Counted from the stretch's first letter, positions 8,040 through 17,821 are shown. The stretch: 39,729 nucleotides of DNA from Companilactobacillus nodensis DSM 19682 = JCM 14932 = NBRC 107160 (GCF_000615905.1 NZ_BAMN01000021.1:1-39729), one strand, 5' to 3'. Translations and numbers: made by a program. The notes: generated by a model not told the origin, from the sequence alone.

Positions 8040-9929
8040 ATGTGTGGAATTGTCGGATTTGTAGACAAGAATATTGCTGACAAAAAGCCAGTTATTGAAG
8101 CCATGATGGATACGATCAAACATCGTGGACCTAACAGCTCTGGAGAATTGATTGATGGAAGCACTGCATTAGGTTTCCGTCGCTTGAGTATTATCGATAT
8201 TCAAAGTGGTATGCAACCTATATACAACGAAGATAGAAGCAAGGCTATTATCTTCAATGGTGAAATCTACAACTATCAAGACGTTAGAAAAGATCTATTA
8301 AAAGCTGGACACGTGTTCAGTACTGATACTGATACAGAAGTTTTGTTACATGGATTTGAAGAGTGGGGCATTGTTGACTTGCTTAAGAAGATTCGTGGAA
8401 TGTTTGCTTTTGTCATCTATGACTTAGAAACGGGCGATATTACCGGAGCTAGAGATTTCTTTGGTATCAAGCCATTGTACTATTACAATCGACAAGGAAC
8501 ATTTATTTTTGGTTCAGAGATCAAGTCATTCTTAAAGCACCCTAATTTTAAGAAGGAATTGAACAAAGCGGCTTTGAAGCCATATCTTACTTTCCAATAC
8601 TCAGCTTTGAATGAAACATTCTTCAAAAATGTCTTCCGTATTCCTGAAGGACATTACTTTACATATAAGAATGGTAAATTAAGCATCAAGAAGTACTGGG
8701 ATATGGAATTCAAAGAGAATCATTTGAGCTTTGAAGATACTGTTAAAAAGATTGATGACTCATTACGTGATTCAGTTAAGGAACATGCTATCAGTGATGT
8801 TCCCGTTGGTTCACTACTATCAAGTGGTGTTGATTCAAGTTATGTTACAGCTATCCTCAAACCAGAACATACATATTCGATCGATTTTGATACAAGTACC
8901 TATGAAGAAGGTAGTGCTGCCAAGGATTTGGCAGATCAATTAGGACTCAAGAACACACGTGGAATCGTCACAAAGGATGAAGCTATCAAGGCTATGCCTT
9001 TGATTCAATACTATATGGATGAGCCGGATTCTAATCCATCATGTGTGCCACTATACTTCTTAACTAAGCTTGCAAGTAAGGATGTTACAGTTATCCTTTC
9101 TGGTGAAGGTGCCGATGAATTATTTGCTGGTTATGCTAATTACGGATATCATTCACATTCGAAGGCAATTCGTGTCTTCGCTGAAGATTTGAAGAAGTTG
9201 CCAAGAGGCGCACGTTACAAATTGGCTCATGGCTTGAAGAAGATGCCAAACTTCCCAGGAAGATTACATCTATATGAGTCAACTGCTAAGGCTGAAGAGT
9301 TCTTCATTGGCCAAGCTAAGATCTTTACAGAAAAAGAAGCTGCTGACCTAGTTAAACCTGACTTTGAGAAGTCACGTTCAGTTAAGGATATTGTTATGAG
9401 AAGTTATAGCAAGGTCGCTGATTATGATGACGAAGTTAAGAAGATGCAATATCTTGATCTTCACCAGTTCATGTCAAATGATATCTTGCTCAAAGCTGAT
9501 CGTATGAGTATGGCTAATTCTATGGAGCTTCGTGTTCCATTCCTTGATAAGGAAGTGGCTAAAGTTGCTTCTGGAATTCCAACTAAGTATCTATTAAACA
9601 GCAAGGATAGTAAGTACGCCTTACGTGTTGCTGCAGAACGTGCTCTACCTGAAGAATGGGCAAAACGTGAAAAGTTAGGATTCCCAGTACCAATTCGTGA
9701 TTGGATCCGTACAGAAGACGTTTATCACCAATTCCATGAACTATTCAGTGAAGACTATGTCAATGAATTCTTCGACCAAGATGCAATCTTGGATATGTTA
9801 GACGGATTCTACAAAGGTGACAATGATGATCGTCGTAAGATCTGGACTGTTTATACATTCTTGATCTGGTACAAAGTATTCTTTATCAATGATGGTAAGA
9901 AGCCAGAAGTAGAACCAGAAGTTAAATAA
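8040..9929 (+). CDS. asnB: Asparagine synthetase, glutamine-hydrolysing (AsnB/AsnH type)
   Basis: A 629-residue class II glutamine amidotransferase. Cys2 of MCGIVGF is the glutaminase nucleophile. RRLSIID, NGEIYN and the FFGIKPLYYY block complete the N-terminal domain. The C-terminal synthetase domain carries the PPi-loop SSGVDSS near residue 262 and later SGEGADELFAGY. Full length for the family. AsnB makes Asn from Asp; in Lactococcus the related AsnH amidates D-Asp in the peptidoglycan bridge. The D-aspartate-ligase-like gene downstream makes a cell-wall role plausible here, by inference. An intrinsic terminator follows. Confidence 0.92.
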   Translation: MCGIVGFVDKNIADKKPVIEAMMDTIKHRGPNSSGELIDGSTALGFRRLSIIDIQSGMQPIYNEDRSKAIIFNGEIYNYQDVRKDLLKAGHVFSTDTDTEVLLHGFEEWGIVDLLKKIRGMFAFVIYDLETGDITGARDFFGIKPLYYYNRQGTFIFGSEIKSFLKHPNFKKELNKAALKPYLTFQYSALNETFFKNVFRIPEGHYFTYKNGKLSIKKYWDMEFKENHLSFEDTVKKIDDSLRDSVKEHAISDVPVGSLLSSGVDSSYVTAILKPEHTYSIDFDTSTYEEGSAAKDLADQLGLKNTRGIVTKDEAIKAMPLIQYYMDEPDSNPSCVPLYFLTKLASKDVTVILSGEGADELFAGYANYGYHSHSKAIRVFAEDLKKLPRGARYKLAHGLKKMPNFPGRLHLYESTAKAEEFFIGQAKIFTEKEAADLVKPDFEKSRSVKDIVMRSYSKVADYDDEVKKMQYLDLHQFMSNDILLKADRMSMANSMELRVPFLDKEVAKVASGIPTKYLLNSKDSKYALRVAAERALPEEWAKREKLGFPVPIRDWIRTEDVYHQFHELFSEDYVNEFFDQDAILDMLDGFYKGDNDDRRKIWTVYTFLIWYKVFFINDGKKPEVEPEVK

Positions 9930-9955
9930 CTAAAACAACTAAAATTCAACAAATA

Positions 9956-9982
9956 AGAAGGACGCATCATGCGTTCTTTTTT
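9956..9982 (+). terminator. Intrinsic terminator after asnB
   Basis: GGACGCA-tc-ATGCGTTC hairpin followed by TTTTTT. Confidence 0.85.
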
Positions 9983-10143
9983 GCTGTTACTATTTTTTCA
10001 CCGCTATAACGCCTGATTCAGTCAATAAACTGTGTTATGAATAAATGTTAGTTTACGAATTTGTTCAGACAAATAATAAAATTAAAAAGCTGTTAAATCG
10101 GCTATATACCGGGCTTGAATTGTAAAATATCCTTAAGGTATCG

Positions 10144-10169
10144 TTGTGTAATTGTGATTATGGTATAAT
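10144..10169 (+). promoter_or_regulatory. Extended -10 promoter for the D-aspartate ligase gene
   Basis: TATAAT at 10164-10169 is preceded by TGG (extended -10, TGnTATAAT). No good -35 hexamer is present at 17 bp, as expected for an extended -10 promoter. It leaves a 50-base leader. The rest of 9983-10221 is AT-rich with no other visible signal. Confidence 0.6.
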
Positions 10170-10221
10170 TTTGTTTGAAATGTGTGTAATTATAAAATTA
10201 TGAATTAAATAAAGTAAGAGG

Positions 10222-11511
10222 TTGATCCCTATCGAAACTGAATCAGGAAAAAAATTCACGCCGGTAATATTAGGTAGTGATATGAATGTATATGGTATGG
10301 CGCGTGCCTTTCATGAATTATATGGTGGAGTAGTAGATGCATATGCAGGTGCTCAACTCGCTCCTACACGTTATACAAAAATTATAAATTTAACACTTAA
10401 TGCTGGATTTGCTGAAGATCCTGTATTTATTGAAAAAATGCGTGAAATTGCTAAGAAGTATGAGAATCATGACGAACCAGTTATTTTGCTAGCTTGTGGT
10501 GATGGATACGCTGAACTTATAAGTAAACACAAAGAAGAGCTCTCTAAGACATTTGTTTGCCCATACGTTGATTATGACCTACTGAAGTCATTGAATAACA
10601 AGGAGAGCTTCTATAAGGTTGCTGATAAGCACGGACTTCCACATCCATTGACTAAGATCATTACTAAAGATGCCTATGAGAGTAAGGACAAGTCTGGCCT
10701 TGAAGTACCTTTTGATTTCCCAGTTGCTTTGAAACCAGCTAACAGTGTTGAATGGTTGGATATTCATTTTGAAGGTAGGAAAAAGGCTTTCACAATTCAT
10801 TCGAATGATGAATATATGGATATCGTAAGCAAGATTTATGATAATGGTTATAAATCTGATTTGATCCTTCAAGACTTCATTCCTGGTGATGATTCAAATA
10901 TGCGTGTACTAAATGCGTATGTTGATCAAGAACATCACGTGAAGATGATGTGTTTAGGTCACCCAATTTTGGAAGATCCTACACCTCAATCAATCGGTAA
11001 TTATGTAGCTATCGTGCCAGAATTTAATCAAGATGTTTATGACTTAGTTCAAAAGTTCCTTGAAGATATTGAATTCACAGGTTTTGCTAACTTTGATATG
11101 AAGTATGATTCTCGTGACAAGACCTTTAAGTTCTTTGAAATCAACTTGCGTCAAGGTAGAAGTAGCTTCTTCGTTACCTTGAATGGCTATAATCTTGCCA
11201 AATATGTAGTCGAAGATTATATTGAAGGTAGTCTAGAAAATGAGCCTACTGTTTATGCTAATAAGAATAAGGCTCAACATAAGTTATGGTTGGGAATTCC
11301 TGTTAAGGTCTTCAGAAAATACGCTGCTCACAATGAAGCTAGTGAATATGCTGAAGAACTTATCAAGCAAGATCGTACTGGTACAACTGTTTTCTATGAC
11401 AAAGACAAGTCCTTCAAGCGTTGGTTATTGATGACTTATATGTTCCACAATTATGTGAAACGATTTGATCAATATTTCCAAGCTAATAAGGGACGCGACT
11501 TCAAAAAATAG
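10222..11511 (+). CDS. D-aspartate ligase-like ATP-grasp protein
   Basis: A 429-residue ATP-grasp enzyme. Much of it, from PVILGSDMNVYGMARAFHE through the FEINLRQGRSSFFVTLNGYN block, resembles the D-aspartate ligase Aslfm of Enterococcus faecium as I remember it. That enzyme activates D-Asp and adds it to the epsilon-amino group of L-Lys in the peptidoglycan precursor. ATP-grasp residues are visible in PVALKPANS and in FFEINLR. The start is unusual: TTG 10222 sits inside AAGAGGTTGATCC, which itself resembles an extended Shine-Dalgarno. The true start could lie a few codons later at a non-standard codon. A Usp gene follows 14 bp downstream. Confidence 0.85.
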   Translation: MIPIETESGKKFTPVILGSDMNVYGMARAFHELYGGVVDAYAGAQLAPTRYTKIINLTLNAGFAEDPVFIEKMREIAKKYENHDEPVILLACGDGYAELISKHKEELSKTFVCPYVDYDLLKSLNNKESFYKVADKHGLPHPLTKIITKDAYESKDKSGLEVPFDFPVALKPANSVEWLDIHFEGRKKAFTIHSNDEYMDIVSKIYDNGYKSDLILQDFIPGDDSNMRVLNAYVDQEHHVKMMCLGHPILEDPTPQSIGNYVAIVPEFNQDVYDLVQKFLEDIEFTGFANFDMKYDSRDKTFKFFEINLRQGRSSFFVTLNGYNLAKYVVEDYIEGSLENEPTVYANKNKAQHKLWLGIPVKVFRKYAAHNEASEYAEELIKQDRTGTTVFYDKDKSFKRWLLMTYMFHNYVKRFDQYFQANKGRDFKK

Positions 11512-11525
11512 GAGGTTTTTATTAG

Positions 11526-11990
11526 ATGGATGAATTAAAAGAATACAAGGTAAAGAAAATTGAGTATTCAAAGATTTTGATTTGTGTGGATTCAGATGAC
11601 TTCACATCATCGAAAAATGCCTTTAATTATGCCTGTTCTTTGGCAAAACATTATGGTGCTGAACTTGGAATAGCTTCAGTTTTGGAAACAGGAGATTTGA
11701 ATATTTTTCAATCACTTGATCCAGAAGTCCTCAAAGACCGTCGTAATGAAATTAAAGAATTGCTCGAAACTTATGGACAAAAGGCCAAGACCTATGGTGT
11801 TAAGAATGTGCATTTGATGGTCACCGAAGGAAATCCTGGTTCTGTTATTGTTGAAAAGGTAATTCCTAGTTTTGAACCAGACTTGGTTATTGTTGGTGTC
11901 GAGGAAAAGAATCGTCACCGTAATACCATTGGTTCACAAGCTTCAAAAATTGTTAATAATTCAAGAGTTTCAGTTAGTGTTATTAGATAA
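11526..11990 (+). CDS. Universal stress protein family, altered ATP motif
   Basis: A 154-residue Usp-fold protein. The first part of the nucleotide motif is lost: G124-VEE replaces GxxG, while the final G136-S137 is kept (IVGVEEKNRHRNTIGSQASKIV). It may therefore be of the non-ATP-binding Usp class. ATG after AGGAGGTTTTTATTAG, directly after the ligase-like gene, so it is cotranscribed with a cell-wall enzyme. Function unknown. Confidence 0.87.
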   Translation: MDELKEYKVKKIEYSKILICVDSDDFTSSKNAFNYACSLAKHYGAELGIASVLETGDLNIFQSLDPEVLKDRRNEIKELLETYGQKAKTYGVKNVHLMVTEGNPGSVIVEKVIPSFEPDLVIVGVEEKNRHRNTIGSQASKIVNNSRVSVSVIR

Positions 11991-12006
11991 TTAGATTTTA
12001 ATGATT

Positions 12007-12052
12007 GCATCTTTTTGGTTAGAGAACTCTAACTTCAAGAAGGTGCTTTTTT
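12007..12052 (+). terminator. Intrinsic terminator after the second Usp gene
   Basis: GCATCTT pairs with AAGGTGC, and GTTAGAG with CTCTAAC around AA, followed by TTTTTT. Confidence 0.75.
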
Positions 12053-12094
12053 GATATTGAAATTATATATTATTGGGCAATATTGAGTGAAAAC

Positions 12095-12162
12095 AAAAAA
12101 TGTCGCATTTATAAAATACGTAAGTAGAATTACTAATTGTATTTATGAATGCGACATTTTTA
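12095..12162 (-). terminator. Long bidirectional terminator between convergent genes
   Basis: AAAAATGTCGCATT pairs with AATGCGACATTTTT, extended by ATAAAATAC/GTATTTAT. It is flanked by A and T runs so works in both directions. It ends the symporter transcript on the minus strand. Confidence 0.85.
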
Positions 12163-12169
12163 AGTTATT

Positions 12170-13555
12170 TTAAGCTTTTCTATAGAACAACTTTGAAATC
12201 AAACGACCTATTAGCATAATGATTAACGGCGTTAGAATAGCTATATATGTATCATCAATACCTAGTGGATCTCCAAGGATATACCAGACAGTAGTGAGTA
12301 ATGTGGTAGTTATTAAAGCAATGTTAGCCGAAGTTGTGGAATCAAATGTAGGTAAATAAAATGCGATTACAGCTATTATTGCAATTGAAACACGTAGAGC
12401 TTTTGCGAAAAATGAAAGAGCAAGTATGTTTGGTGTGTAGAACATAAATATTAGTGGTAAGAGTCCAACAATTATGGAAATTATTCTGGTTACTTTTAAT
12501 TGTTTTTTGGGTTCTGGCTTCCAATGTGGAACATAAAAGTCATTAACGATAAGAGCGACAATTGCAAGTCCGCAGGAACTAACACCAACGAATACTCCCG
12601 CCAGTAGTCCGATCGAACTTATTGACGCCCAAAATGTATTCATATGACTTAAAAAAATTGGAAGGGCATATAAACCATTAATAGATGGGAAAAGATATTT
12701 AGCGGTAACACCGATAAGACCTAATGCAATTCCAAATGGAATTACTAGAATAGCTGCCCAAAATGCTGCCTTTTGCGCATCTTTTGCGCTTTTTGTTGAA
12801 GATATAGCCTGCGCAATAGTTTGAGTAGAAAATACAGCTCCTACTGAAGTTAAAATCCATCCAATGATTGTAGCCACACCAATATTTCCAGTAGATGTGA
12901 AATAGAATTTCGGAAGTTTATGGGCTACTGGATGTAGACCGTGTGTCATCATTAAAGCAACTATTAAAATTATGATAACGCCCAAATATTTCATAAAGGT
13001 ATGAACCATGGTCGTTTTAGAGATACTTTTCATACCACCGATACTAAAATATATGGTGCTAACAATGGCAATTAATATCATTGATACGGGCAAATTAGTA
13101 TTTAGAATTTCGTGTAGTACGCTAGCCCCACTTATATATGTATTTAAGTTGAGCATCAACATAGCATAAATCATAATCATAGATACTATGAGTTGTGTTG
13201 AACGTCCATATGTTTTATTTATAGCTCCTGAGATTGTGAAACTTCCCGTATTGTATAGTTTTTTTACAAAGAAGCAGCCATAAAGGAAGAAAGCAATTGC
13301 TGCTGCAAATAGGGACCACATAGCTGCAATACCACTAGAGAATGCCTTCTGTGGTGTGCCAATAACTGCCATAATTCCGTTATAGTTAGAAAAGATCATT
13401 ACACCAACGACAAAATACGGAATCCCCTTGCTTCCCTGCATGAAATCAGAATTTGAGCTGCCACTCCATTTATAGCTTAGATAGGCAGTGATGATAATAT
13501 ATGCAGCGACCACAATTAAAATAATGAGAGAAGAATTTTGATTTATTAAATCCAT
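12170..13555 (-). CDS. Sodium:solute symporter (SSS family)
   Basis: A 461-residue integral membrane protein with about 13 hydrophobic helices, from MDLINQNSSLIILIVVAAYIII onward. Features of the SSS (SLC5-like) family are the N-terminal SDFMQGSKGIPYFVVG segment (usual form xxYFLAGRxxxW) and IYFSIGGMKSISKTTMVH (usual GGxxAVxxTDxxQ). The start is the ATG at 13555, seven bases after GGGGTG; a GTG nine bases earlier is in frame. Downstream of the lyase gene, so it probably imports that enzyme's substrate. A hairpin terminator separates the two genes. Confidence 0.83.
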   Translation of the reverse strand: MDLINQNSSLIILIVVAAYIIITAYLSYKWSGSSNSDFMQGSKGIPYFVVGVMIFSNYNGIMAVIGTPQKAFSSGIAAMWSLFAAAIAFFLYGCFFVKKLYNTGSFTISGAINKTYGRSTQLIVSMIMIYAMLMLNLNTYISGASVLHEILNTNLPVSMILIAIVSTIYFSIGGMKSISKTTMVHTFMKYLGVIIILIVALMMTHGLHPVAHKLPKFYFTSTGNIGVATIIGWILTSVGAVFSTQTIAQAISSTKSAKDAQKAAFWAAILVIPFGIALGLIGVTAKYLFPSINGLYALPIFLSHMNTFWASISSIGLLAGVFVGVSSCGLAIVALIVNDFYVPHWKPEPKKQLKVTRIISIIVGLLPLIFMFYTPNILALSFFAKALRVSIAIIAVIAFYLPTFDSTTSANIALITTTLLTTVWYILGDPLGIDDTYIAILTPLIIMLIGRLISKLFYRKA

Positions 13556-13572
13556 AGTTTTCACCCCATTTG

Positions 13573-13622
13573 CAAAAAAAGCCGTTGATAGTATCCAATT
13601 TATAGATATATCAACGACTTTG
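13573..13622 (-). terminator. Intercistronic terminator/attenuator between lyase and symporter
   Basis: On the minus strand AAAGTCGTTGATA pairs with TATCAACGGCTTT and is followed by a run of seven T. It lies inside the apparent operon, so it probably lowers symporter expression relative to the lyase or ends most transcripts. Confidence 0.72.
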
Positions 13623-13642
13623 ATTTGACATATTGTAATAAT

Positions 13643-14602
13643 TTAGAATTTGGACATATCTACTTTAGTTAATCCGCTGTCCTTCACTCCTTGAGAAATA
13701 ATCTCTTTGCTCTTTTCTGTAATAGGTAGGACAGGTTTACGCATATGATCGTTTGTAAATACACCACGTTCAACTAATACTTGTTTCAAACGAGCATGTG
13801 CTTCCCCTGATGGTTGGCCTCCACGGTATATTGCACGCTCAACAGGGAAAATCTTGTTATCTACTTCATGAAGTTCTTTACATGTTCCCTCATTGTATGT
13901 CTTGAAAGCTTTAGTTATTAATTCTGGGATACATCCAGCAAATCCAAGGATTGCACCATCCATTCCTGGGAATAATGAGTCACTAATTGTTTCATCATGA
14001 CAAGTTAAAAGTGCAGCATCTGGATTTGACTTGCGAATCGTACGGACTTGTTCTTCGTAGATTGATTGGACACGGGTTCCCATTTTGACACCCTTAACGT
14101 GTGGAATATTTGTTAACATTTCAACTAGTTGTTCTTGTGTGTATGTGGCTTTGGTATAGGCAGGGTATAAATGTAAAATTATATCAATGTCAGCACCTTC
14201 AGCAACGTCTTTGACGAATTCAAAGGGAGAACGTGGGCTCATACTGAAACGTAACCACATGTGTGGTGGCATTAGTAAAATACCATCTGCACCGGCTTCT
14301 TTTGCATCCCTAGCAGTTTCAATAGCTCCCTTTGTATTTTCACTACTTACACCAGAAACAATCGTCATCTTATCGCCGACTTCTTCTGCGGCAATTTGAG
14401 TAACTCTTTTACGTTCTTCACGGCTTAATGCTGTAATTTCACCAGTGTGTCCATTGGTAACAATTCCTTTAATACCGTCATCATAAAATGATTCTAGCCA
14501 GCGAAGATAGGCTCTAAATTCTGGTTCATTGATTGAATCATCATCATTCATAGGAACAGAAATTGCTGGGAAAATTGTATGAAAGTTTTTAGTTTTAGTC
14601 AT
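13643..14602 (-). CDS. DHDPS/N-acetylneuraminate lyase family aldolase
   Basis: A 319-residue class I aldolase. The Schiff-base lysine lies in HVKGVKMGTR (about residue 173), the catalytic tyrosine in HLYPAYTKA, and NGHTGE replaces the usual GTTGE. Family members cleave or condense pyruvate with an aldehyde. Substitutions at both signatures make it unlikely to be the housekeeping DapA; a catabolic 2-keto acid aldolase is more likely. It lies just after a LacI-type regulator and before a symporter, so an inducible uptake and cleavage pathway is inferred. ATG after AAGGAG, 13 bp after the repaired lacI stop. Confidence 0.82.
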   Translation of the reverse strand: MTKTKNFHTIFPAISVPMNDDDSINEPEFRAYLRWLESFYDDGIKGIVTNGHTGEITALSREERKRVTQIAAEEVGDKMTIVSGVSSENTKGAIETARDAKEAGADGILLMPPHMWLRFSMSPRSPFEFVKDVAEGADIDIILHLYPAYTKATYTQEQLVEMLTNIPHVKGVKMGTRVQSIYEEQVRTIRKSNPDAALLTCHDETISDSLFPGMDGAILGFAGCIPELITKAFKTYNEGTCKELHEVDNKIFPVERAIYRGGQPSGEAHARLKQVLVERGVFTNDHMRKPVLPITEKSKEIISQGVKDSGLTKVDMSKF

Positions 14603-14615
14603 TTTTAAAATCTCC

Positions 14616-15610
14616 TTAACATGTCATTCTACTTATGTATTCGACATTTACTTTTAAATGTTTCAACGGTGAATCACGATCTAATTTTTCAACTTTTGAA
14701 ATAATCAAACTCAATGCATGTAACGAAACTTCATCTATTGGGAAAACTGTAGCACTGACTTTGATTGGCAATAAATCACTAAGGTACTTCCCGCTAAACT
14801 TATCACTTTTATTTTTTCAGGAATGGGAATATTTTGATCATTAAGATACTTGGTTACGCCTAATGCTTCGGGATCATTCGCAGTTAGAATTGCATCTATA
14901 TTTGGTGAAGCTTTCAGTAATTTTTTTGCTAAATTATATCCGGCATTTACAAATGATTTGGGATAATCTTTAGTATTTTGTACGATGATAGGTAAATCAT
15001 AATTAGTCGCTAATCGTTGGTATGCCTCTGATTTATTTTTATAAGAAATATCACATATAGGTCCATTGACTAGTCCAATTTGTTTGCAGTCCTTTTCAAT
15101 AAGTACATTAAAAGCAGTTTCAACACTTTTACTATAATCAATTGAAATACTATCCAAGTTCTGATCAACTTCACGGAATATTTGAACAATTGGTGTTCCG
15201 CTTGAATTTATATCTTCTAATAATGAGTTATTATCTCCAGTGGAAGCAATGATAATTCCGTCGACTAATCCAGCACGCATTTTTTGAAGTAGGCGTTTCT
15301 CCTTTTCTCCATCATCGTTTGAAAGACAGACAATTACGTCGTAGTTAACGGCATCTGCCTGGAGCTCTGCTTGCTGGATAAAGTCCATAAAAATATTTAA
15401 CTTTGCATTTGGTATGATAATACCTACGGCGTGAACTTTGCCTGTTGTAAATACTTCCTTGGTACTATTTGAATGATATTTAAGTTCATTCGCAGCTTCC
15501 AGAATTCTTTTTTTAGTATTTGGATGAACATATGGAGAATCATTCAAGGCACGTGATACTGTACTTATATCAACGTGTGCCAATTTAGCAATATCTTTTA
15601 AAGTAGGCAA
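14616..15610 (-). pseudogene. LacI-family regulator, frameshifted near its C-terminus
   Basis: The N-terminus TLKDIAKLAHVDISTVSRALNDS is a perfect LacI-type helix-turn-helix and hinge, followed by a periplasmic-binding-like domain. The reading frame stops early at 14735 (291 residues). One missing A (plus strand) in the run 14796-14798 restores KVISFSGKYLSDLLPIKVS and carries the frame to a stop at 14616-14618, giving 331 residues, the usual length. Start is TTG 15610 after GCGAGGTTT. Probable local regulator of the lyase and symporter. The deletion could be real or a sequencing error. Confidence 0.82.
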
Positions 15611-15872
15611 AGTATAAACCTCGCAATCAATCCGTTTAGTTGTGTAAAAGAATCAACATGTTTTAGGGATCCGATTTCCTTTTACAACTACAGTATAGAA
15701 ATCGCTTACTGTATTATCAATAAAATCCATGTCTTCTGCAATTTTTTGCATTACAAGAATAGATGATATTTATACTAATTTATTTAAAGGCGTTTCTTAG
15801 ACTCATAATTTTTTTAATGAAAATCAAAGAGTGATATAGTATTAAGTAAAATCTCACATGGTGGTGAATGTA

Positions 15873-17816
15873 TTGTTTACTAGTAAAATTATTGGTGGCG
15901 CTGGCGATATGGTAAATGCTAAGCCTACTGATTATAAAGAAAATTTGTACTTGGCTGTGAATGGTGCTTGGCAGGAAAAGGCTGAGATACCGTCAGACAA
16001 GCCACGTACGGGTGGGTTTATGGATCTTGATGAAGGTGTTGAAAAAGCCTTGATGAAGGAGTTCCACGAGTTCGCAAATGATGAAGGAAAGATTAATGAT
16101 GATTTGATGTTACAAGCTGTTAAGTTATATCGCTTGGCAAATAATGTTGAACATCTTAATAAATTCCATCATCAACCAATTTTAAAAGATATCCAAAAAA
16201 TCAATGACATCACAAGCTTGCAAGAGTTCAGTGACAAGCTAGCTGAATTATCAAAGGCTGGATTCCCATTGCCAATTGATATTTCTATTGATGCTGATAT
16301 GAAGGATACTTCTAAGAATGTTGTCTATATTGGTGGCGCAGGATTGATCTTGCCGGATAAGACTTACTATGCTGAAAGCAATAAGTCTGGTGAACAATTG
16401 TTGAAGAAGTTCGCCGAAGTTTCAACACGTCTTCTTTCAATGATCGGTTATAATCTTGATGATGCTAAGAAGATCGTTGCGAAGGCTTTGAAGTTTGATA
16501 AGCTGTTAGTCCCTATCGTTAAGGGTTCAGAAGAGTGGGCTGATTATACTAAGATGTATAACCCAATGCCATTCTCAGAATATATTACTAAGTCAGATGC
16601 ATTGGACTTGAAGTCTCAAGTTACTGAACAGATCAACGATATACCGGACAAAGTAATTATTACTGAACCTCGTTATTTGGATAACTTGAATAAGATTATT
16701 AACGAAGATACTTTTGAAGATATCAAAGCCTGGATGATGGTCAACTTCTTGACTGGCAATGCTTCAAGTCTTGATGAGGAGTTCCGTCAAGTAATCGGTG
16801 AATACAACCTTGCTTTGAGCGGTGCTAAGGAATTACAAAACCGTACTAAGTTTGCTTATCACAAAGCTGCGGGTATCTTCAGCCAAGTTGTCGGTGTTTA
16901 TTATGGTAAGAAGTACTTCGGTGAAGATGCTAAGAATGATGTTCGCGGCATGATTAAGAAGATGATTTCAATCTATGAACAGCGTATCAGTGCCAATACT
17001 TGGTTGAGTGAAGATACTAAGAAGAAGGCTATTGTTAAGTTAGATAAGATTGAAGTTAAAGTCGGCTATCCTGATAAGATCGATGATATTTATAGCAAGA
17101 TCAAAATCAATGAGAATGACTCATTGTATGACAACTTGCGTGAGATCAGAAAGATCTTCATTCAAGATTCACTTGATCAATATCACAAGGCAGTTGATCG
17201 TACGAAGTGGCTTATGCCAGGACACATGGTTAATGCATGTTATGATCCTTCAAGAAATGACATCACTTTCCCAGCTGCCATTTTGCAAGCTCCATTCTAT
17301 AGTTTGGAACAAACAAGCAGTGAGAACTTCGGTGGTATCGGTGCAGTCATCGCTCATGAAATTTCTCATGCCTTCGATAATAATGGTGCGCAATTTGATG
17401 AGTTCGGTAATATGAATAATTGGTGGACTGACGAAGATTATGCCAAATTCAAGAAGTTAACACAAAATATGATCGATGAATTCGATGGAATTCCATATGC
17501 AGGCGGCAAGGTCAATGGGAAACTTGTTGTTAGTGAAAATGTCGCTGATGTCGGTGGCCTTCGTTGTGCTCTAGAAGCTGCTAAAACAGAAGACGATTAT
17601 GATGTTAAGAAATTCTTCATCAACTGGGCTCGTGTCTGGAGATTAAAGGCAACACAAGAGTTCAATGAACTATTGTTATCAACAGATGTTCATGCCCCAG
17701 GTCCATTACGTGCCAATGTTCAAGCACAAAATATGGATGAATTCTATGATGCCTTTGGTATTACTAAGAATGATGGAATGTGGCTTGATGAAGATAAACG
17801 AGTTAATATTTGGTAG
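15873..17816 (+). CDS. pepO: Neutral endopeptidase PepO (M13)
   Basis: About 647 residues. An M13 zinc metallo-oligopeptidase of lactic acid bacteria, cytoplasmic (no signal peptide), which degrades casein-derived peptides. HEISHAFDNNGAQFDEFGN (about 494) has the HExxH zinc site and ENVADVGGL (about 556) gives the third ligand. The N-terminal GGAGDMVNAKPTDYKENLYL matches PepO N-termini. I chose TTG 15873 because GGTGGTG lies six bases before it. The ATG at 15858 has no ribosome site. A structured repeat follows six bases after the stop. Confidence 0.93.
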   Translation: MFTSKIIGGAGDMVNAKPTDYKENLYLAVNGAWQEKAEIPSDKPRTGGFMDLDEGVEKALMKEFHEFANDEGKINDDLMLQAVKLYRLANNVEHLNKFHHQPILKDIQKINDITSLQEFSDKLAELSKAGFPLPIDISIDADMKDTSKNVVYIGGAGLILPDKTYYAESNKSGEQLLKKFAEVSTRLLSMIGYNLDDAKKIVAKALKFDKLLVPIVKGSEEWADYTKMYNPMPFSEYITKSDALDLKSQVTEQINDIPDKVIITEPRYLDNLNKIINEDTFEDIKAWMMVNFLTGNASSLDEEFRQVIGEYNLALSGAKELQNRTKFAYHKAAGIFSQVVGVYYGKKYFGEDAKNDVRGMIKKMISIYEQRISANTWLSEDTKKKAIVKLDKIEVKVGYPDKIDDIYSKIKINENDSLYDNLREIRKIFIQDSLDQYHKAVDRTKWLMPGHMVNACYDPSRNDITFPAAILQAPFYSLEQTSSENFGGIGAVIAHEISHAFDNNGAQFDEFGNMNNWWTDEDYAKFKKLTQNMIDEFDGIPYAGGKVNGKLVVSENVADVGGLRCALEAAKTEDDYDVKKFFINWARVWRLKATQEFNELLLSTDVHAPGPLRANVQAQNMDEFYDAFGITKNDGMWLDEDKRVNIW

Positions 17817-17821
17817 ACACT

